A DNA stretch of 64,000 nucleotides from CAMBRQ01 sp945870325 (GTDB taxonomy: Bacteria > Bacillota > Clostridia > Lachnospirales > Lachnospiraceae), in assembly GCF_050313795.1 (NCBI RefSeq), contig NZ_JBNPMC010000002.1, positions 98,548 through 162,547 on the forward strand, in the 5' to 3' direction. Under the pieces are notes generated by a model. It did no database searches, was not told the DNA's origin, and saw only the letters and a list, made by a program, of their open reading frames with translations. The position numbers and the translations under genes are program-made. Positions 26,996-35,918 of this stretch are shown here, in pieces. The stretch's first letter is position 1. Each line of letters opens with the position of its first letter.

Positions 26996-28630
26996 ATGCC
27001 TATTACGGATATTTTGGAGAAGAATTGCCGTCTCTATGGAGAGGATGTATGTCTTGTGGAGATTAACCCGGAGATGCCGGAGACGAGAAGGGTTACATGG
27101 AAGGAGTATGAACTGATTGAGCCGGTGCGTGCTTCATACTATCGTCGTGAGATTACATGGAATGTTTTTAATGAAAAAGCGAATCGTTTCGCGAATCTTT
27201 TGCTGGAGAGAGGAATTAAAAAAGGAGATAAAGTAGCAATATTGCTGATGAACTGTCTGGAGTGGCTGCCGATTTATTTTGGTATCCTGAAGACGGGAGC
27301 GTTGGCAGTGCCGCTTAATTTCCGATATGCTGCGGATGAGATTAAGTATTGTGTGGAACTGGCAGAAGTGGACGTGCTGGTATTCGGACCGGAATTCATC
27401 GGACGTGTGGAAGAAGTGGCAGATGAGATCAGCCAGCATAGATTACTGTATTATGTGGGGGATGGATGTCCGGGATTCGCAGAGGATTATGTCATGCATT
27501 CTGCGAACTGCTCCAGCCAGTCTCCGAAGATTGACATTAACGATGATGATTATGCTGCAATTTATTTCTCTTCCGGAACGACAGGATTCCCGAAGGCAAT
27601 CTTACATACGCATGAAGCATTGATGCATTCTGCAAAAGTAGAGCAGAATCATCATGGACAGACGAAGGATGATGTGTTCTTATGTATCCCGCCGCTTTAC
27701 CATACGGGTGCGAAGATGCATTGGTTCGGAAGTTTCCTGACGGGAGGCAAGGCTGTCCTTCTGAAAGGTGCGAATCCGGAGTTTATTCTTCGTGCAGTAT
27801 CTGAAGAGAAATGTACGATTGTATGGTTACTGGTTCCGTGGGCGCAGGATCTGCTTCTTGCGCTGGATAGCGGCAAGATTAAACTTGAGATGTACCAGTT
27901 GGAGCAGTGGCGTCTGATGCATATCGGAGCACAGCCGGTACCGCCAAGTCTGATTAAACATTGGAAGGAATATTTCCCGCATCACCAGTATGATACCAAT
28001 TACGGCTTAAGTGAGTCTATCGGACCAGGATGCGTACATCTTGGTGTGGAGAATATCCATAAAGTAGGGGCGATTGGAAAGGCTGGATATGGCTGGGAAA
28101 CGAAGATTATTGATGAAAAGGGCAATCTGGTGACACAGGGAGAGACTGGTGAACTTGCGGTAAAAGGTCCTGGCGTGATGGTGGAATACTATAATGACCC
28201 GAAAGCCACAGCGGAAGTACTGCATGACGGATGGCTCTATACCGGAGATATGGCGATGGAGGATGAGGATGGATTCATCTTCCTGGTAGATCGTAAGAAG
28301 GATGTTATCATCAGTGGCGGAGAGAATATCTATCCAGTGCAGATAGAAGATTTCCTGCGTACCAATGATGCGGTTCTGGATGTGGCAGTAATCGGTCTGC
28401 CGGATCAGCGTCTGGGAGAGATTGCTGCGGCGATTGTATCTATCAAGCCTGGTGTGATCTGTACGGAAGAAGAGATTAATGAATTCTGTAAGAAACTTCC
28501 AAGATATAAGAGACCACGGAAGATTATCTTTGCAGATGTGCCTCGTAATGCAACTGGCAAGATTGAGAAGCCAAAACTTCGAGAGATGTATGGGGCAGCG
28601 CATCTGGTAGAGGAACAGAATCGGAGATAG
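26996..28630 (+). CDS. Acyl-CoA synthetase / AMP-forming ligase
   Basis: A 544-residue member of the ANL superfamily, which adenylates a carboxylic acid and transfers it to CoA. Motifs are the AMP-binding loop YFSSGTTGFPKAILHTHEAL, YGLSESIGPG, the hinge region GWLYTGDMAMEDEDGFIFLVDRKKDVIISGGENIYP and the catalytic lysine in PRNATGKIEKPKLRE. Related proteins are called long-chain fatty-acid, crotonobetaine or benzoate CoA ligases; the substrate cannot be assigned. The start follows AAAAGGGGGATTATC and gives the usual length. It is monocistronic, under the promoter/palindrome just upstream. Confidence 0.9.
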   Translation: MPITDILEKNCRLYGEDVCLVEINPEMPETRRVTWKEYELIEPVRASYYRREITWNVFNEKANRFANLLLERGIKKGDKVAILLMNCLEWLPIYFGILKTGALAVPLNFRYAADEIKYCVELAEVDVLVFGPEFIGRVEEVADEISQHRLLYYVGDGCPGFAEDYVMHSANCSSQSPKIDINDDDYAAIYFSSGTTGFPKAILHTHEALMHSAKVEQNHHGQTKDDVFLCIPPLYHTGAKMHWFGSFLTGGKAVLLKGANPEFILRAVSEEKCTIVWLLVPWAQDLLLALDSGKIKLEMYQLEQWRLMHIGAQPVPPSLIKHWKEYFPHHQYDTNYGLSESIGPGCVHLGVENIHKVGAIGKAGYGWETKIIDEKGNLVTQGETGELAVKGPGVMVEYYNDPKATAEVLHDGWLYTGDMAMEDEDGFIFLVDRKKDVIISGGENIYPVQIEDFLRTNDAVLDVAVIGLPDQRLGEIAAAIVSIKPGVICTEEEINEFCKKLPRYKRPRKIIFADVPRNATGKIEKPKLREMYGAAHLVEEQNRR

Positions 28631-28649
28631 GAATCTATTGGAAATATAT

Positions 28650-28700
28650 AAGGATATCATGCATAATTGGGGATTATCTGTTATGCATGATATCCTTTTT
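28650..28700. terminator. Bidirectional terminator after the acyl-CoA synthetase
   Basis: A perfect 17-bp stem (AAGGATATCATGCATAA with TTATGCATGATATCCTT) ends in TTTTT at 28700 and has A residues on the other side. It separates two convergent genes. Confidence 0.92.
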
Positions 28701-28702
28701 GA

Positions 28703-29761
28703 TTATCTGGCTGCTTTGTCAGCGAATTCTGTCGTGACCAGATCTTCGTATGGTGCGCGTTCGGTAAGTTCCCCGGCATCTTCCAATATATCCTGGAGAA
28801 GGTCGAAACTTTCCTCTTCAAATACAAGATTCTCTTTCCAGGTATCCTGGTCGTAGTAGCGGGTAACAATGGTAGTGATTGTTTCTGTGTCGGTTTCTTT
28901 GAACTGAGGTGCTATGATGGCTGCAATCTCTTCCGGAGTATGTGTCTGTACATAATCCATGCCTTTCTGCAAGGCATTGGTGAAGCCCTGGATGACTTCT
29001 GGGTTCTTATCGATGTAACTCTTTTTTGCTGAGAATGCGGTATATGGTACGTAGCCGCTGTCGGTTCCGAGAGAGGCCACTACATAGCCTTTGCCTTCTT
29101 TTTCAAGATTTGTGGCTCCTGGTTCAAATTCAACGGTGAAATCCGCCTGGTTTTCTGCAAATGCGGCTGCGGTGGAGCCGAAATCAATGCTTTGGTCGAT
29201 ATTGACATCGGTGGATGGGTCGATGCCGTTTTGTCTCAGGATGTATTCGAAAACCATTTCAGGCATGCCACCTTTTCTTCCACCCAGAACATCCTTGCCC
29301 TTCAAGTCATCCCATGTAAAATCTGGCATTTCTTCCCGTGCAACCAGGAAGTTACCTGCACGCTGGGTCAATTGGGCGAAGTTCACAACATAATCATTGG
29401 CCCCTTCATTGTAAGTGTAGATGGATGCTTCAGAACCCATGAAGCCGATGTCGGCGCTGCCGGAGAGGACGGCGGTCATTGTTTTGTCGGCGCCAAACCC
29501 AGTCAAAAGTTCCAGATCAATCCCCTCTTCCTCAAAATATCCTTCCTCAATTGCTACATACATCGGTGCATAGAAGATAGAGTGAGCCACTTCATTCAAT
29601 ATCACCTTTGTAACTTCAGGAAGTTCTTCCGTATCTTCACTCTTAGTTTCTGTTTCTTTCGTAGAGGCAGTCTCCTTGGTGTCATCCTTAGATGAGCATG
29701 CAAGAAGAGTCGTCATTGTCATAGCAACGACAAGAACTACAGCAAGTAATCGCTTTTTCAT
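28703..29761 (-). CDS. ABC transporter substrate-binding lipoprotein, NMT1/SsuA-like
   Basis: A 352-residue lipoprotein: signal MKKRLLAVVLVVAMTMTTLLACSS with the cysteine at 22, a charged linker rich in Asp/Thr/Glu, then an NMT1/THI5-type binding fold (NEVAHSIFYAPMYVAIEEGYFEEEGIDLELLTGFGADKTMTAVLSGSADIGFMGSE). Such proteins bind thiamine precursors, aliphatic sulfonates, nitrate or taurine. The start follows AGGAGGATATAT. Neither a permease nor an ATPase gene is adjacent, so it is an orphan here or works with a distant transporter. Confidence 0.88.
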   Translation of the reverse strand: MKKRLLAVVLVVAMTMTTLLACSSKDDTKETASTKETETKSEDTEELPEVTKVILNEVAHSIFYAPMYVAIEEGYFEEEGIDLELLTGFGADKTMTAVLSGSADIGFMGSEASIYTYNEGANDYVVNFAQLTQRAGNFLVAREEMPDFTWDDLKGKDVLGGRKGGMPEMVFEYILRQNGIDPSTDVNIDQSIDFGSTAAAFAENQADFTVEFEPGATNLEKEGKGYVVASLGTDSGYVPYTAFSAKKSYIDKNPEVIQGFTNALQKGMDYVQTHTPEEIAAIIAPQFKETDTETITTIVTRYYDQDTWKENLVFEEESFDLLQDILEDAGELTERAPYEDLVTTEFADKAAR

Positions 29762-29904
29762 ATATATCCTCCTTGAAATTCCTAATGGTATAGTATATTC
29801 GAAAACATAGATTGTGTGAGATGACGAATCGGAATATAAATATTATCTGAAAGAAGTGGCATACTATATTCAGATGAATAAAGGATGGTGAAACGGAGGT
29901 TATT

Positions 29905-30066
29905 ATGAATCAAAGTGATATGAATAAGAAAAAACAGGAACAGCAAAATCAGAAGAAGAATAATGAAAAGTTTAACAGCATCACGCAGAAGGCAAAACCA
30001 GAAAATCAGAATCAGCATCATAATGTAAGAAAAGAAGCGGTGGATGTAGATAGATGGCAGATGTAA
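29905..30066 (+). CDS. Small hydrophilic protein of 53 residues, function unknown
   Basis: A 53-residue frame, Gln/Asn/Lys-rich (MNQSDMNKKKQEQQNQ at the start, ending VDVDRWQM), with a strong GGAGG seven bases upstream of the ATG. There is no membrane segment and no cysteine. The composition resembles small spore or coat-associated proteins, but I do not recognise a family. It is divergent from the orphan binding-protein gene. Confidence 0.6.
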   Translation: MNQSDMNKKKQEQQNQKKNNEKFNSITQKAKPENQNQHHNVRKEAVDVDRWQM

Positions 30067-30088
30067 TGAGATAGGAGTCAAAGAAAAT

Positions 30089-30128
30089 GAGGAATAGTCA
30101 CTGCCAGATAAGCAAGTGACTATTCCTC
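30089..30128. terminator. Terminator hairpin between the 53-residue gene and the 161-residue gene
   Basis: GAGGAATAGTCACT (30089-30102) pairs with AGTGACTATTCCTC (30115-30128). On the minus strand it is followed by ATTTTCTTT, so it mainly serves the leftward gene at 30240-30725. The remaining bases to 30239 hold nothing recognisable. Confidence 0.7.
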
Positions 30129-30239
30129 GATTCCATTTGTATGATAATAATATAAGGTTGTATTTTCATTATAATCCGCAGAATGTCCATAATCAAGAAA
30201 TGCTCATCATCAGAGTTCGACATCATAAGACAGATAACC

Positions 30240-30725
30240 CTAACAAACAACAATCACTTTTCGAGGCGTTGTCTGCGGCGGTATGCTTCTTGTAGTAGTT
30301 GAATAATATACAATCAGAAGCAGATTGTTAAAATCTCTGAGTGAGCAGTCAAAGGGCTGCCCGTTAGAAGTAACCACTGGGGTGGCGCGTTCGACATTGA
30401 GTTTCAGAGAGCCATCCAGGGCTTCGAGGTTCTCATCAAATTCTCCGGCATAGATGGTCTCATATGGATTCCTGCGTCCGATGAAAATAGCCTGATATTG
30501 TGGCGGATATATAAGCGGAACCGGGAGGTTCGCGTCATAGAATGCAGTAACATTCATGCCGACTCTTAAGCGTACTTCGTTAATAACATACGTATCAGGG
30601 GTTAGAATAAAGTTCTGGACGCCGTCCTGATTCTGGATGGTAATCTGTTGCTGGCAGCAGGTGTCACCAAAAGGAGCGATGCTTTGGATGACTCCGTTTA
30701 CGGCTACTAAGTTCATAGAAGGCAT
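30240..30725 (-). CDS. Protein of unknown function, 161 residues
   Basis: A 161-residue soluble protein without a signal peptide or membrane helix. It is rich in beta-strand-like segments: VNGVIQSIAPFGDTCCQQQITIQNQDG, FILTPDTYVINEVRLRVGMNVTAFYDANLPVPLIYPPQYQAIFIG. The first half reads like a small beta-barrel (OB-like) that checks ions or ligands, but I do not recognise a family. Start follows a GGAG-like site. It lies downstream of and in the same direction as the 95-residue gene, 35 bp apart, so they may be one operon. Confidence 0.65.
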   Translation of the reverse strand: MPSMNLVAVNGVIQSIAPFGDTCCQQQITIQNQDGVQNFILTPDTYVINEVRLRVGMNVTAFYDANLPVPLIYPPQYQAIFIGRRNPYETIYAGEFDENLEALDGSLKLNVERATPVVTSNGQPFDCSLRDFNNLLLIVYYSTTTRSIPPQTTPRKVIVVC

Positions 30726-30760
30726 AATTAAGACTCCGTTTTTGATTAATATATGCCGGA

Positions 30761-31048
30761 TTATCTTGGATGTTCGTCTGGTTTGATATTAGCTGCCCGT
30801 CCGTTTGGAGGGAGAAAATGATATAATTCCTCGTAGGATTCGATTTCTTCCACAGAGACAGGCTCGGATGGGATTAATCCTGTACAGTCCTGCATGGAGG
30901 CTGCATTGGAGAGATAGTCATATTCGTCAATGATTTTTTGATTGGATTGCTGACTCTTGGATTTTTCAGTTAACGTTGTTTTATCATCTGTCGTAGATTT
31001 GAGATTCATCATAGTTATGTTTTCGTGTGTGGAATTCATGTTTTTCAT
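30761..31048 (-). CDS. Small protein of unknown function, 95 residues
   Basis: A 95-residue hydrophilic protein. The N-terminal half is Ser/Thr/Lys/Asn-rich and probably disordered; the C-terminal half (IIDEYDYLSNAASMQDCTGLIPSEPVSVEEIESYEELYHFLP) looks folded and conserved in character. The start is supported by GAGGTAATACG just upstream. Family not recognised. It precedes the 161-residue unknown gene on the same strand. Confidence 0.6.
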   Translation of the reverse strand: MKNMNSTHENITMMNLKSTTDDKTTLTEKSKSQQSNQKIIDEYDYLSNAASMQDCTGLIPSEPVSVEEIESYEELYHFLPPNGRAANIKPDEHPR

Positions 31049-31210
31049 CGTATTACCTCATTTCTCATAACTTTCATAACGGATTGTTGTACTTCATGGT
31101 GTACTTGTTGCAATAGGAATCGATAAAGACTAAGATTATAATGTGTAGAAAAGAGAAACAATATGCTGTATAATATTTCCAGATGTTTTATAAGAAAGAA
31201 GGGAGAATTC

Positions 31211-31936
31211 ATGAAGATAGAGATTGATACTCATACCCATACGCTTGCCAGTGGACATGCATATAATACCATCCGTGAGATGGCAGCGATGGCGGCTGAG
31301 AAAGGATTGAAAGGGCTGGCGATCACTGAGCACGCGCCAGAGATGCCGGGAACCTGCCATATCTATTATTTTCAAAATCTGCGGATCGTGCCAAGGAGGA
31401 TGAACGGCATTGAACTTTTGCTGGGAACGGAATTAAATATTATGAACAGAGCAGGAGAAGTGGATCTCCCGCAGAAACTTCTGGAGGAATTGGATATAGC
31501 CATTGCCAGCATGCATACGCCGTGTTTTCACGAGGAACATTCAAAAGAACTGGTCATGGAGGCGTATCTGAATGTAATGCAGAATGAATATGTGGATATT
31601 ATCGGTCATCCGGATGATGGAAGATTCCCGATTGATTTTGAGGTATTTGTAAAAGAAGCGAAGAAGACCGGAACGTTGATTGAGGTGAATAATTCTTCTC
31701 TGCGTCCGGAGGGATTTCGTGTCAATACCAGGGAGAATTGTCTTCAGATATTGAAGGAGTGCAAGAAACAGGGGGCATTGATCGTACTGGGGAGCGATTC
31801 CCATGTGGATGCGGATATCGCAGGATTCCCATATGCAGGGAGTGTTCTTGAGGAAATAGGTTTCCCAGAAGAACTGATTGCTAATGTCACATTGGAAAAA
31901 TTAAAGACTTCTTTAAAACGAAATAAAAAGGTGTAG
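31211..31936 (+). CDS. PHP-domain phosphatase (YcdX-like)
   Basis: A 241-residue PHP-domain metal hydrolase. Metal-binding motifs are DTHTHTLASGHAY at the N-terminus, ITEHAPEM, GTELNIMN, the MHTPCF segment, IIGHPDD and the late GSDSHVD. These match YcdX-type phosphatases that use three metal ions. I start at 31211, where AAGAAGGGAGAATTC precedes the ATG; upstream codons belong to the leader. It is followed by the YerC regulator gene. Confidence 0.9.
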   Translation: MKIEIDTHTHTLASGHAYNTIREMAAMAAEKGLKGLAITEHAPEMPGTCHIYYFQNLRIVPRRMNGIELLLGTELNIMNRAGEVDLPQKLLEELDIAIASMHTPCFHEEHSKELVMEAYLNVMQNEYVDIIGHPDDGRFPIDFEVFVKEAKKTGTLIEVNNSSLRPEGFRVNTRENCLQILKECKKQGALIVLGSDSHVDADIAGFPYAGSVLEEIGFPEELIANVTLEKLKTSLKRNKKV

Positions 31937-31999
31937 ACTTTATGAATTTACTGTGTTAAAATGTAACAGTGATGAATCTGTTATGAAGGAGATTATGCT

Positions 32000-32296
32000 A
32001 TGAATAAGAAGATTAGGACTGATGCAGTAGATTATCTTTTTAGTGCGATATTAAGTCTGAAAGATAAAGAAGAATGCTATACGTTTTTTGAAGATATCTG
32101 TACAATCAACGAACTGCTCTCGCTGTCACAGAGATTTGAAGTGGCGAAGATGTTAAGAGAGCATAAGACGTATCTCGAGATTGCAGAGAAGACAGGGGCA
32201 TCGACTGCAACCATCAGCCGTGTGAACCGTTCGCTTAATTATGGTAATGATGGATATGATATGGTATTTGAGAGGATTGACAAACCGCAAGAATAA
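32000..32296 (+). CDS. YerC/TrpR-like DNA-binding regulator
   Basis: A 98-residue member of the YerC/YecD family with a TrpR-like fold: YTFFEDICTINELLSLSQRFEVAKMLREHKTYLEIAEKTGASTATISRVNRSL. The last part is the helix-turn-helix. Members are short, widespread in Firmicutes and of uncertain target. The start follows GAAGGAGATT. A strong terminator follows its stop. Confidence 0.92.
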   Translation: MNKKIRTDAVDYLFSAILSLKDKEECYTFFEDICTINELLSLSQRFEVAKMLREHKTYLEIAEKTGASTATISRVNRSLNYGNDGYDMVFERIDKPQE

Positions 32297-32311
32297 GACG
32301 GAAGAGATAAA

Positions 32312-32347
32312 AAGAAATAAGGTCGCTGACCTTATTTCTTCTTTTTA
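32312..32347. terminator. Bidirectional terminator between yerC and the DUF1836 gene
   Basis: AAGAAATAAGGTC (32312-32324) pairs perfectly with GACCTTATTTCTT (32328-32340) around a GCT loop, with CTTTTTAT beyond. The stop codon of the leftward DUF1836 gene (32332) lies inside the stem. Confidence 0.88.
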
Positions 32348-32940
32348 TGCTCCGGTTCCGGAAGTTCGTCTATTAATTTTTCGATAATCTGCTTTTTGAC
32401 ATAGACGTCAAAACTCAGGCTACAGATGAATGCGAAGAACTGAAGATATTCCCTGTCTTCTTCAGGAACACCCTGGAAACTGTCCAAGGCACCGTTATAA
32501 GCCTTGGCAACGTCTTTCTGTAAGAGGTCAATTCTTGACTTTTCCAACTGGCAGATCTCCTCATAGATGGAAGTCATATTGAATTCTTCCCCAGTGTCAA
32601 AATATTTCTCCGTAAGGGGAGCAAGCATGGTCTCGATATCCTTGATGGACAGGATATTCTTAAAATAATAGATGAATATCATCACCAGTACGTGCTCTTT
32701 GGAATACTTCTTTTTGACCGGCGGCGGCAGCAGGTTATTCTTGGCATAATTATTAATCATGGTCTTGGTCAGAATCTTATCATCGTCATGGCGTTTGGTG
32801 GAACTTAACTGTTCTTCCATGAATGTTGTTACCTGATCCATGTACAGATCTATATTCGGAATATTCCCGGGTCTCACGTAGTCGATTCGCGAGATACTGG
32901 ATAAGATGCTATTTAGCATGTCTTTTGTGTCTATCGTCAT
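32332..32940 (-). CDS. DUF1836 protein
   Basis: A 202-residue DUF1836 family protein. The N-terminal half carries a predicted winged-helix-like part: DDKILTKTMINNYAKNNLLPPPVKKKYSKEHVLVMIFIYYFKNILSIKDIETML, which resembles MerR-type DNA-binding heads. Function is unknown; a transcriptional role is likely. The start follows TTGAGGTGATAAT. The DNA upstream carries AT-rich repeats of AAAACTATAT(GA) type that may be its operator. Confidence 0.85.
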   Translation of the reverse strand: MTIDTKDMLNSILSSISRIDYVRPGNIPNIDLYMDQVTTFMEEQLSSTKRHDDDKILTKTMINNYAKNNLLPPPVKKKYSKEHVLVMIFIYYFKNILSIKDIETMLAPLTEKYFDTGEEFNMTSIYEEICQLEKSRIDLLQKDVAKAYNGALDSFQGVPEEDREYLQFFAFICSLSFDVYVKKQIIEKLIDELPEPEHKKKK

Positions 32941-33068
32941 ATTATCACCTCAATGTAATTATTATATAGTTTTTAAAACTATATGACAAGGATTTTTTAA
33001 ATACTATATCAAAAAATTATAATATATGATATAACAGAATCGGAGGTATGTAAACGAGGAGGAAGAAC

Positions 33069-34445
33069 ATGAATGCACTAAAGAAAATGTTTGCCCCTGT
33101 GGATATGACTATGGGGAAGCCCTGGGAGGATATTCTGATCTTTACGGTTCCCATGCTGATCGGAAATATTGCCCAGCAGCTCTATAATACGGTAGACAGC
33201 GTGGTTGTGGGGAATTACGTTGGGGATAATGCTCTGGCAGCAGTGGGAAGCGCCGGACCGATCCTGAATCTGCTGATTGTACTTTTTATCGGAATCAGTG
33301 TGGGAGCCAGCATTATGGTATCCCAGTACTTTGGAGCAAGAAAGCGGGAAGATCTGTCCATAGCGATTGCAAATAGTATCGTCCTGACAGGGATTGCCTC
33401 TATATTAGTAATGATTATGGCGACGGTAGCGGCAAAGCCGCTTTTGATTCTCCTGAAGACACCCGAGAGTATCTTGGACTGGTGTACTTCTTATCTGAGG
33501 ATTCTGTTTCTGGGAGTTGCCGGATTGGCGTTCTACAATATCTTAAGCGGAATTTTAAGAGGACTTGGGGATTCCATCTCCGCTTTGCTGTATCTGATTG
33601 TGGCAAGTGTGCTGAATATCATTCTGGATCTTCTGTTCGTGGTGAAGTTTGATATGGGGGTCAGTGGAGTTGCGCTGGCAACGGTCATTGCTCAGGCGAT
33701 ATCATCTGTGTTGTGTCTGCTCAAATTAATGCGGATGAAGGAATTATTTGATTTTCGGCTGCCGTATTTTAAGGTGACGCGCCAGCATGGGCTGAATATC
33801 ATACGCCTTGGCGTCCCTTCAGGAGTCACGCAGGCGATCATGTCTATGGCAATGTTGATCGTACAGTCCCTGACCAATAGTTTTGGAGAAAAGTTTATCG
33901 CGGCCAATGTAATTGTCATGCGTGTGGATGGCTTCGCTATGCTTCCAAACTTTTCTTTTGGTACGGCTATGACAACTTATGCCGGGCAGAATGTCGGTGC
34001 AAGAGCGTACGACCGTGTGGTTCAGGGAGCAAGGCAAGGAACGGCAATGGCGATTGGCTTTTCGGCAACGATCACAGGATTGATTCTGATATTTGGCAAG
34101 TTCTTGATGGGTATCTTTACGAACACGGCTGATTTGGTAACGCTTAGTATGAATATGATGCGGATATTGGCGGTTGGATATATTGCAATGGCGATTATTC
34201 AGAGTTTGTCAGGTGTTATGCGGGGTGCAGGAGATACGGTGACGCCGATGTGGATATCGATTGTCATGACAATAGTCTTGCGTGTGCCGATTGCGTATGG
34301 ACTGGTACATCTGACGAGAAGTGCGGAATTCCCGGGAGGACGCAGAGAAAGTATCTATATCTCTCTTCTGATATCATGGGTTCTGGGAGCCATCATAACT
34401 TGCGTCTGCTATAAGAGAGGTAAATGGAGAGAAAAAGCGATTTAG
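33069..34445 (+). CDS. MATE-family efflux transporter
   Basis: A 458-residue membrane protein with about 12 helices in two repeats. MATE markers are the opening GKPWEDILIFTVPMLIGNIAQQLYNTVDSVVVGNYVG, the midpoint FDMGVSGVALATVIAQ and the second-half GVPSGVTQAIMSMAMLIVQ. It exports cationic drugs or metabolites with Na+ or H+. The start follows GAGGAGGAAGAAC. It is monocistronic, between the DUF1836 gene and the FMN riboswitch. Confidence 0.93.
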   Translation: MNALKKMFAPVDMTMGKPWEDILIFTVPMLIGNIAQQLYNTVDSVVVGNYVGDNALAAVGSAGPILNLLIVLFIGISVGASIMVSQYFGARKREDLSIAIANSIVLTGIASILVMIMATVAAKPLLILLKTPESILDWCTSYLRILFLGVAGLAFYNILSGILRGLGDSISALLYLIVASVLNIILDLLFVVKFDMGVSGVALATVIAQAISSVLCLLKLMRMKELFDFRLPYFKVTRQHGLNIIRLGVPSGVTQAIMSMAMLIVQSLTNSFGEKFIAANVIVMRVDGFAMLPNFSFGTAMTTYAGQNVGARAYDRVVQGARQGTAMAIGFSATITGLILIFGKFLMGIFTNTADLVTLSMNMMRILAVGYIAMAIIQSLSGVMRGAGDTVTPMWISIVMTIVLRVPIAYGLVHLTRSAEFPGGRRESIYISLLISWVLGAIITCVCYKRGKWREKAI

Positions 34446-34496
34446 GTCTTTACAATGTCATATGACGGGATTATAATATGTTACATGAATAGAAAC

Positions 34497-34607
34497 GATC
34501 TTCAGGGCGGGGTGTGATTCCCCACCGGCGGTAAAGCCCGCGAGCCAATGATTTGGTTGATTCGGTGAGATTCCGGGGCCGACAGTATAGTCTGGATGGA
34601 AGAAGAT
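34497..34607 (+). promoter_or_regulatory. FMN riboswitch (RFN element)
   Basis: The conserved RFN blocks are present in order: GATCTTCAGGGCGGGGTG, GATTCCCCACCGGCGGTAAA, GCCCGCGAGCC, GATTCGGTGAGATTCCG and GGGGCCGACAGTATAGTCTG followed by GATGGAAGAAGAT. It precedes the rib operon and, with the terminator at 34685-34715, should shut off riboflavin synthesis when FMN is plentiful. Confidence 0.97.
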
Positions 34608-34684
34608 GACTAGTGTATTAAGATGTGCAAAGTACATTCTTTTTATTACAAAGGATCATTGATATTGGAACTATGACCGGAGAA

Positions 34685-34715
34685 AGCCCTGCAGATTTAT
34701 CTGCCGGGCTTTTTT
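34685..34715 (+). terminator. Riboswitch-controlled terminator of the rib operon
   Basis: AGCCC/GGGCT and GCAGAT/ATCTGC form a stem around TT (34685-34710), followed by five T. It is the expression platform of the FMN riboswitch. Confidence 0.9.
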
Positions 34716-34723
34716 AGTGTGTG

Positions 34724-34766
34724 CCAAAGCATCCGGAAGGAGCCGCCAGTGGCAGGTCCTGTAGGT
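34724..34766 (+). repeat. Dispersed 43-bp hairpin repeat, copy 1 (upstream of ribD)
   Basis: Reads CCAAAGCATCCGGAAGGAGC then CGCCAGTGGCAGGTCCTG and TAGGTA. Copies 2 (44981-45022) and 3 (50766-50808) share (A)AAGTATCTGAAGGGA, GCC(A/G)GTGGC and TTCTG/TCCTGTAGGT. GCC/GGC form an inner stem and GGA/TCC an outer one. It lies between the riboswitch terminator and ribD. Confidence 0.7.
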
Positions 34767-34805
34767 ATGCTATCAGAGAAAATGAACAAGAAAGAAGGAA
34801 TGTAC

Positions 34806-35918
34806 ATGACAGACCGCGACTATATGTTAAGGGCAATTGAGTTGGCTAAGAAGGGAAGAGGATGGACGAATCCTAATCCGATGGTAGGTGCTGTTATTGT
34901 AAAAGAAGGGCGGATCATCGGAGAAGGATATCATGTGCGCTGTGGAGAACTTCATGCGGAGCGCAATGCGATTGCGGCGCTTACAGAATCGGCAGAGGGG
35001 GCAACCATCTATGTGACTCTGGAACCGTGCTGCCATTATGGTAAGACGCCGCCTTGTACGGAAGCGATTCTGGAGCATAAGATTGCCAGAGTCGTGATCG
35101 GCTCCCGCGACCCGAATCCCAAGGTGGCTGGAAAAGGAGCGAGGATCTTAAGAGAAGCGGGAGTCCTGGTGGAAGAAGATTTTATGAGAGAAGAATGTGA
35201 CCGTCTGAATCCCGTGTTCTTTCACTATATTACAACGAAGACCCCTTATGTTGTGATGAAGTATGCGATGACAGCAGATGGAAAGATTGCTACGAAGACA
35301 GGGGCGTCTAAATGGATTACCGGAGAAGATGCCCGGATGGAGGTACAGATGATGCGCCACTGTTGTATGGGAATCATGGCAGGGATCGGAACCGTCCTGG
35401 CAGATGACCCGATGCTGAATGTTCGTCTGGAGGGAAAGAAAAGCCCGGTTCGTATTATCTGTGACAGTAGATTAAGAATTCCGTTAGGCAGCCGAATCTG
35501 CCAGACAGCAAGGGAGTATCCGACGATCATAGCCTGTGCCGTGGAGGATGAAGAGGCAATAAAGCGTCTGGAAGATCTGGGGCTTCAGGTGGCGGTGGTG
35601 CCTGATGAAAAGGGAACAGTGGATCTTAAGAAGTTGATGAGGTATCTCGGAGAACAGGGAATCGACAGTGTATTTCTGGAAGGCGGAGGTACGTTGAATG
35701 ACAGTGCTTTGCGTGCAGGGATTGTACAGGAGATCAAGGCATTCATTGCGCCTAAGGTGTTCGGAGGACAGTTGGCAAAGTCTCCGGTATCCGGAGAGGG
35801 CATAGATCTCCCGGCAGAGGCTGTACCCCTTCAGTTAGAGAAGGTATCACAGATCGGGGAAGACCTGTTGGTGGAATATAAGGTGAAGAAGGTGAATGTA
35901 TGTTTACAGGAATCGTAG
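34806..35918 (+). CDS. ribD: Bifunctional riboflavin deaminase/reductase RibD
   Basis: A 370-residue enzyme for steps two and three of riboflavin synthesis. The N-terminal deaminase has the zinc motifs HAERNAI and PCCHYGKTPPC; the C-terminal reductase (about 150-370) has MKYAMTADGKIATKTGASKWITG and FLEGGGTLNDSALRAG. I start at 34806, seven bases after AAGGA; the frame is open upstream through the copy-1 repeat but without family similarity. It leads the operon ribD-ribE-ribBA-ribH under the FMN riboswitch. Confidence 0.97.
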   Translation: MTDRDYMLRAIELAKKGRGWTNPNPMVGAVIVKEGRIIGEGYHVRCGELHAERNAIAALTESAEGATIYVTLEPCCHYGKTPPCTEAILEHKIARVVIGSRDPNPKVAGKGARILREAGVLVEEDFMREECDRLNPVFFHYITTKTPYVVMKYAMTADGKIATKTGASKWITGEDARMEVQMMRHCCMGIMAGIGTVLADDPMLNVRLEGKKSPVRIICDSRLRIPLGSRICQTAREYPTIIACAVEDEEAIKRLEDLGLQVAVVPDEKGTVDLKKLMRYLGEQGIDSVFLEGGGTLNDSALRAGIVQEIKAFIAPKVFGGQLAKSPVSGEGIDLPAEAVPLQLEKVSQIGEDLLVEYKVKKVNVCLQES

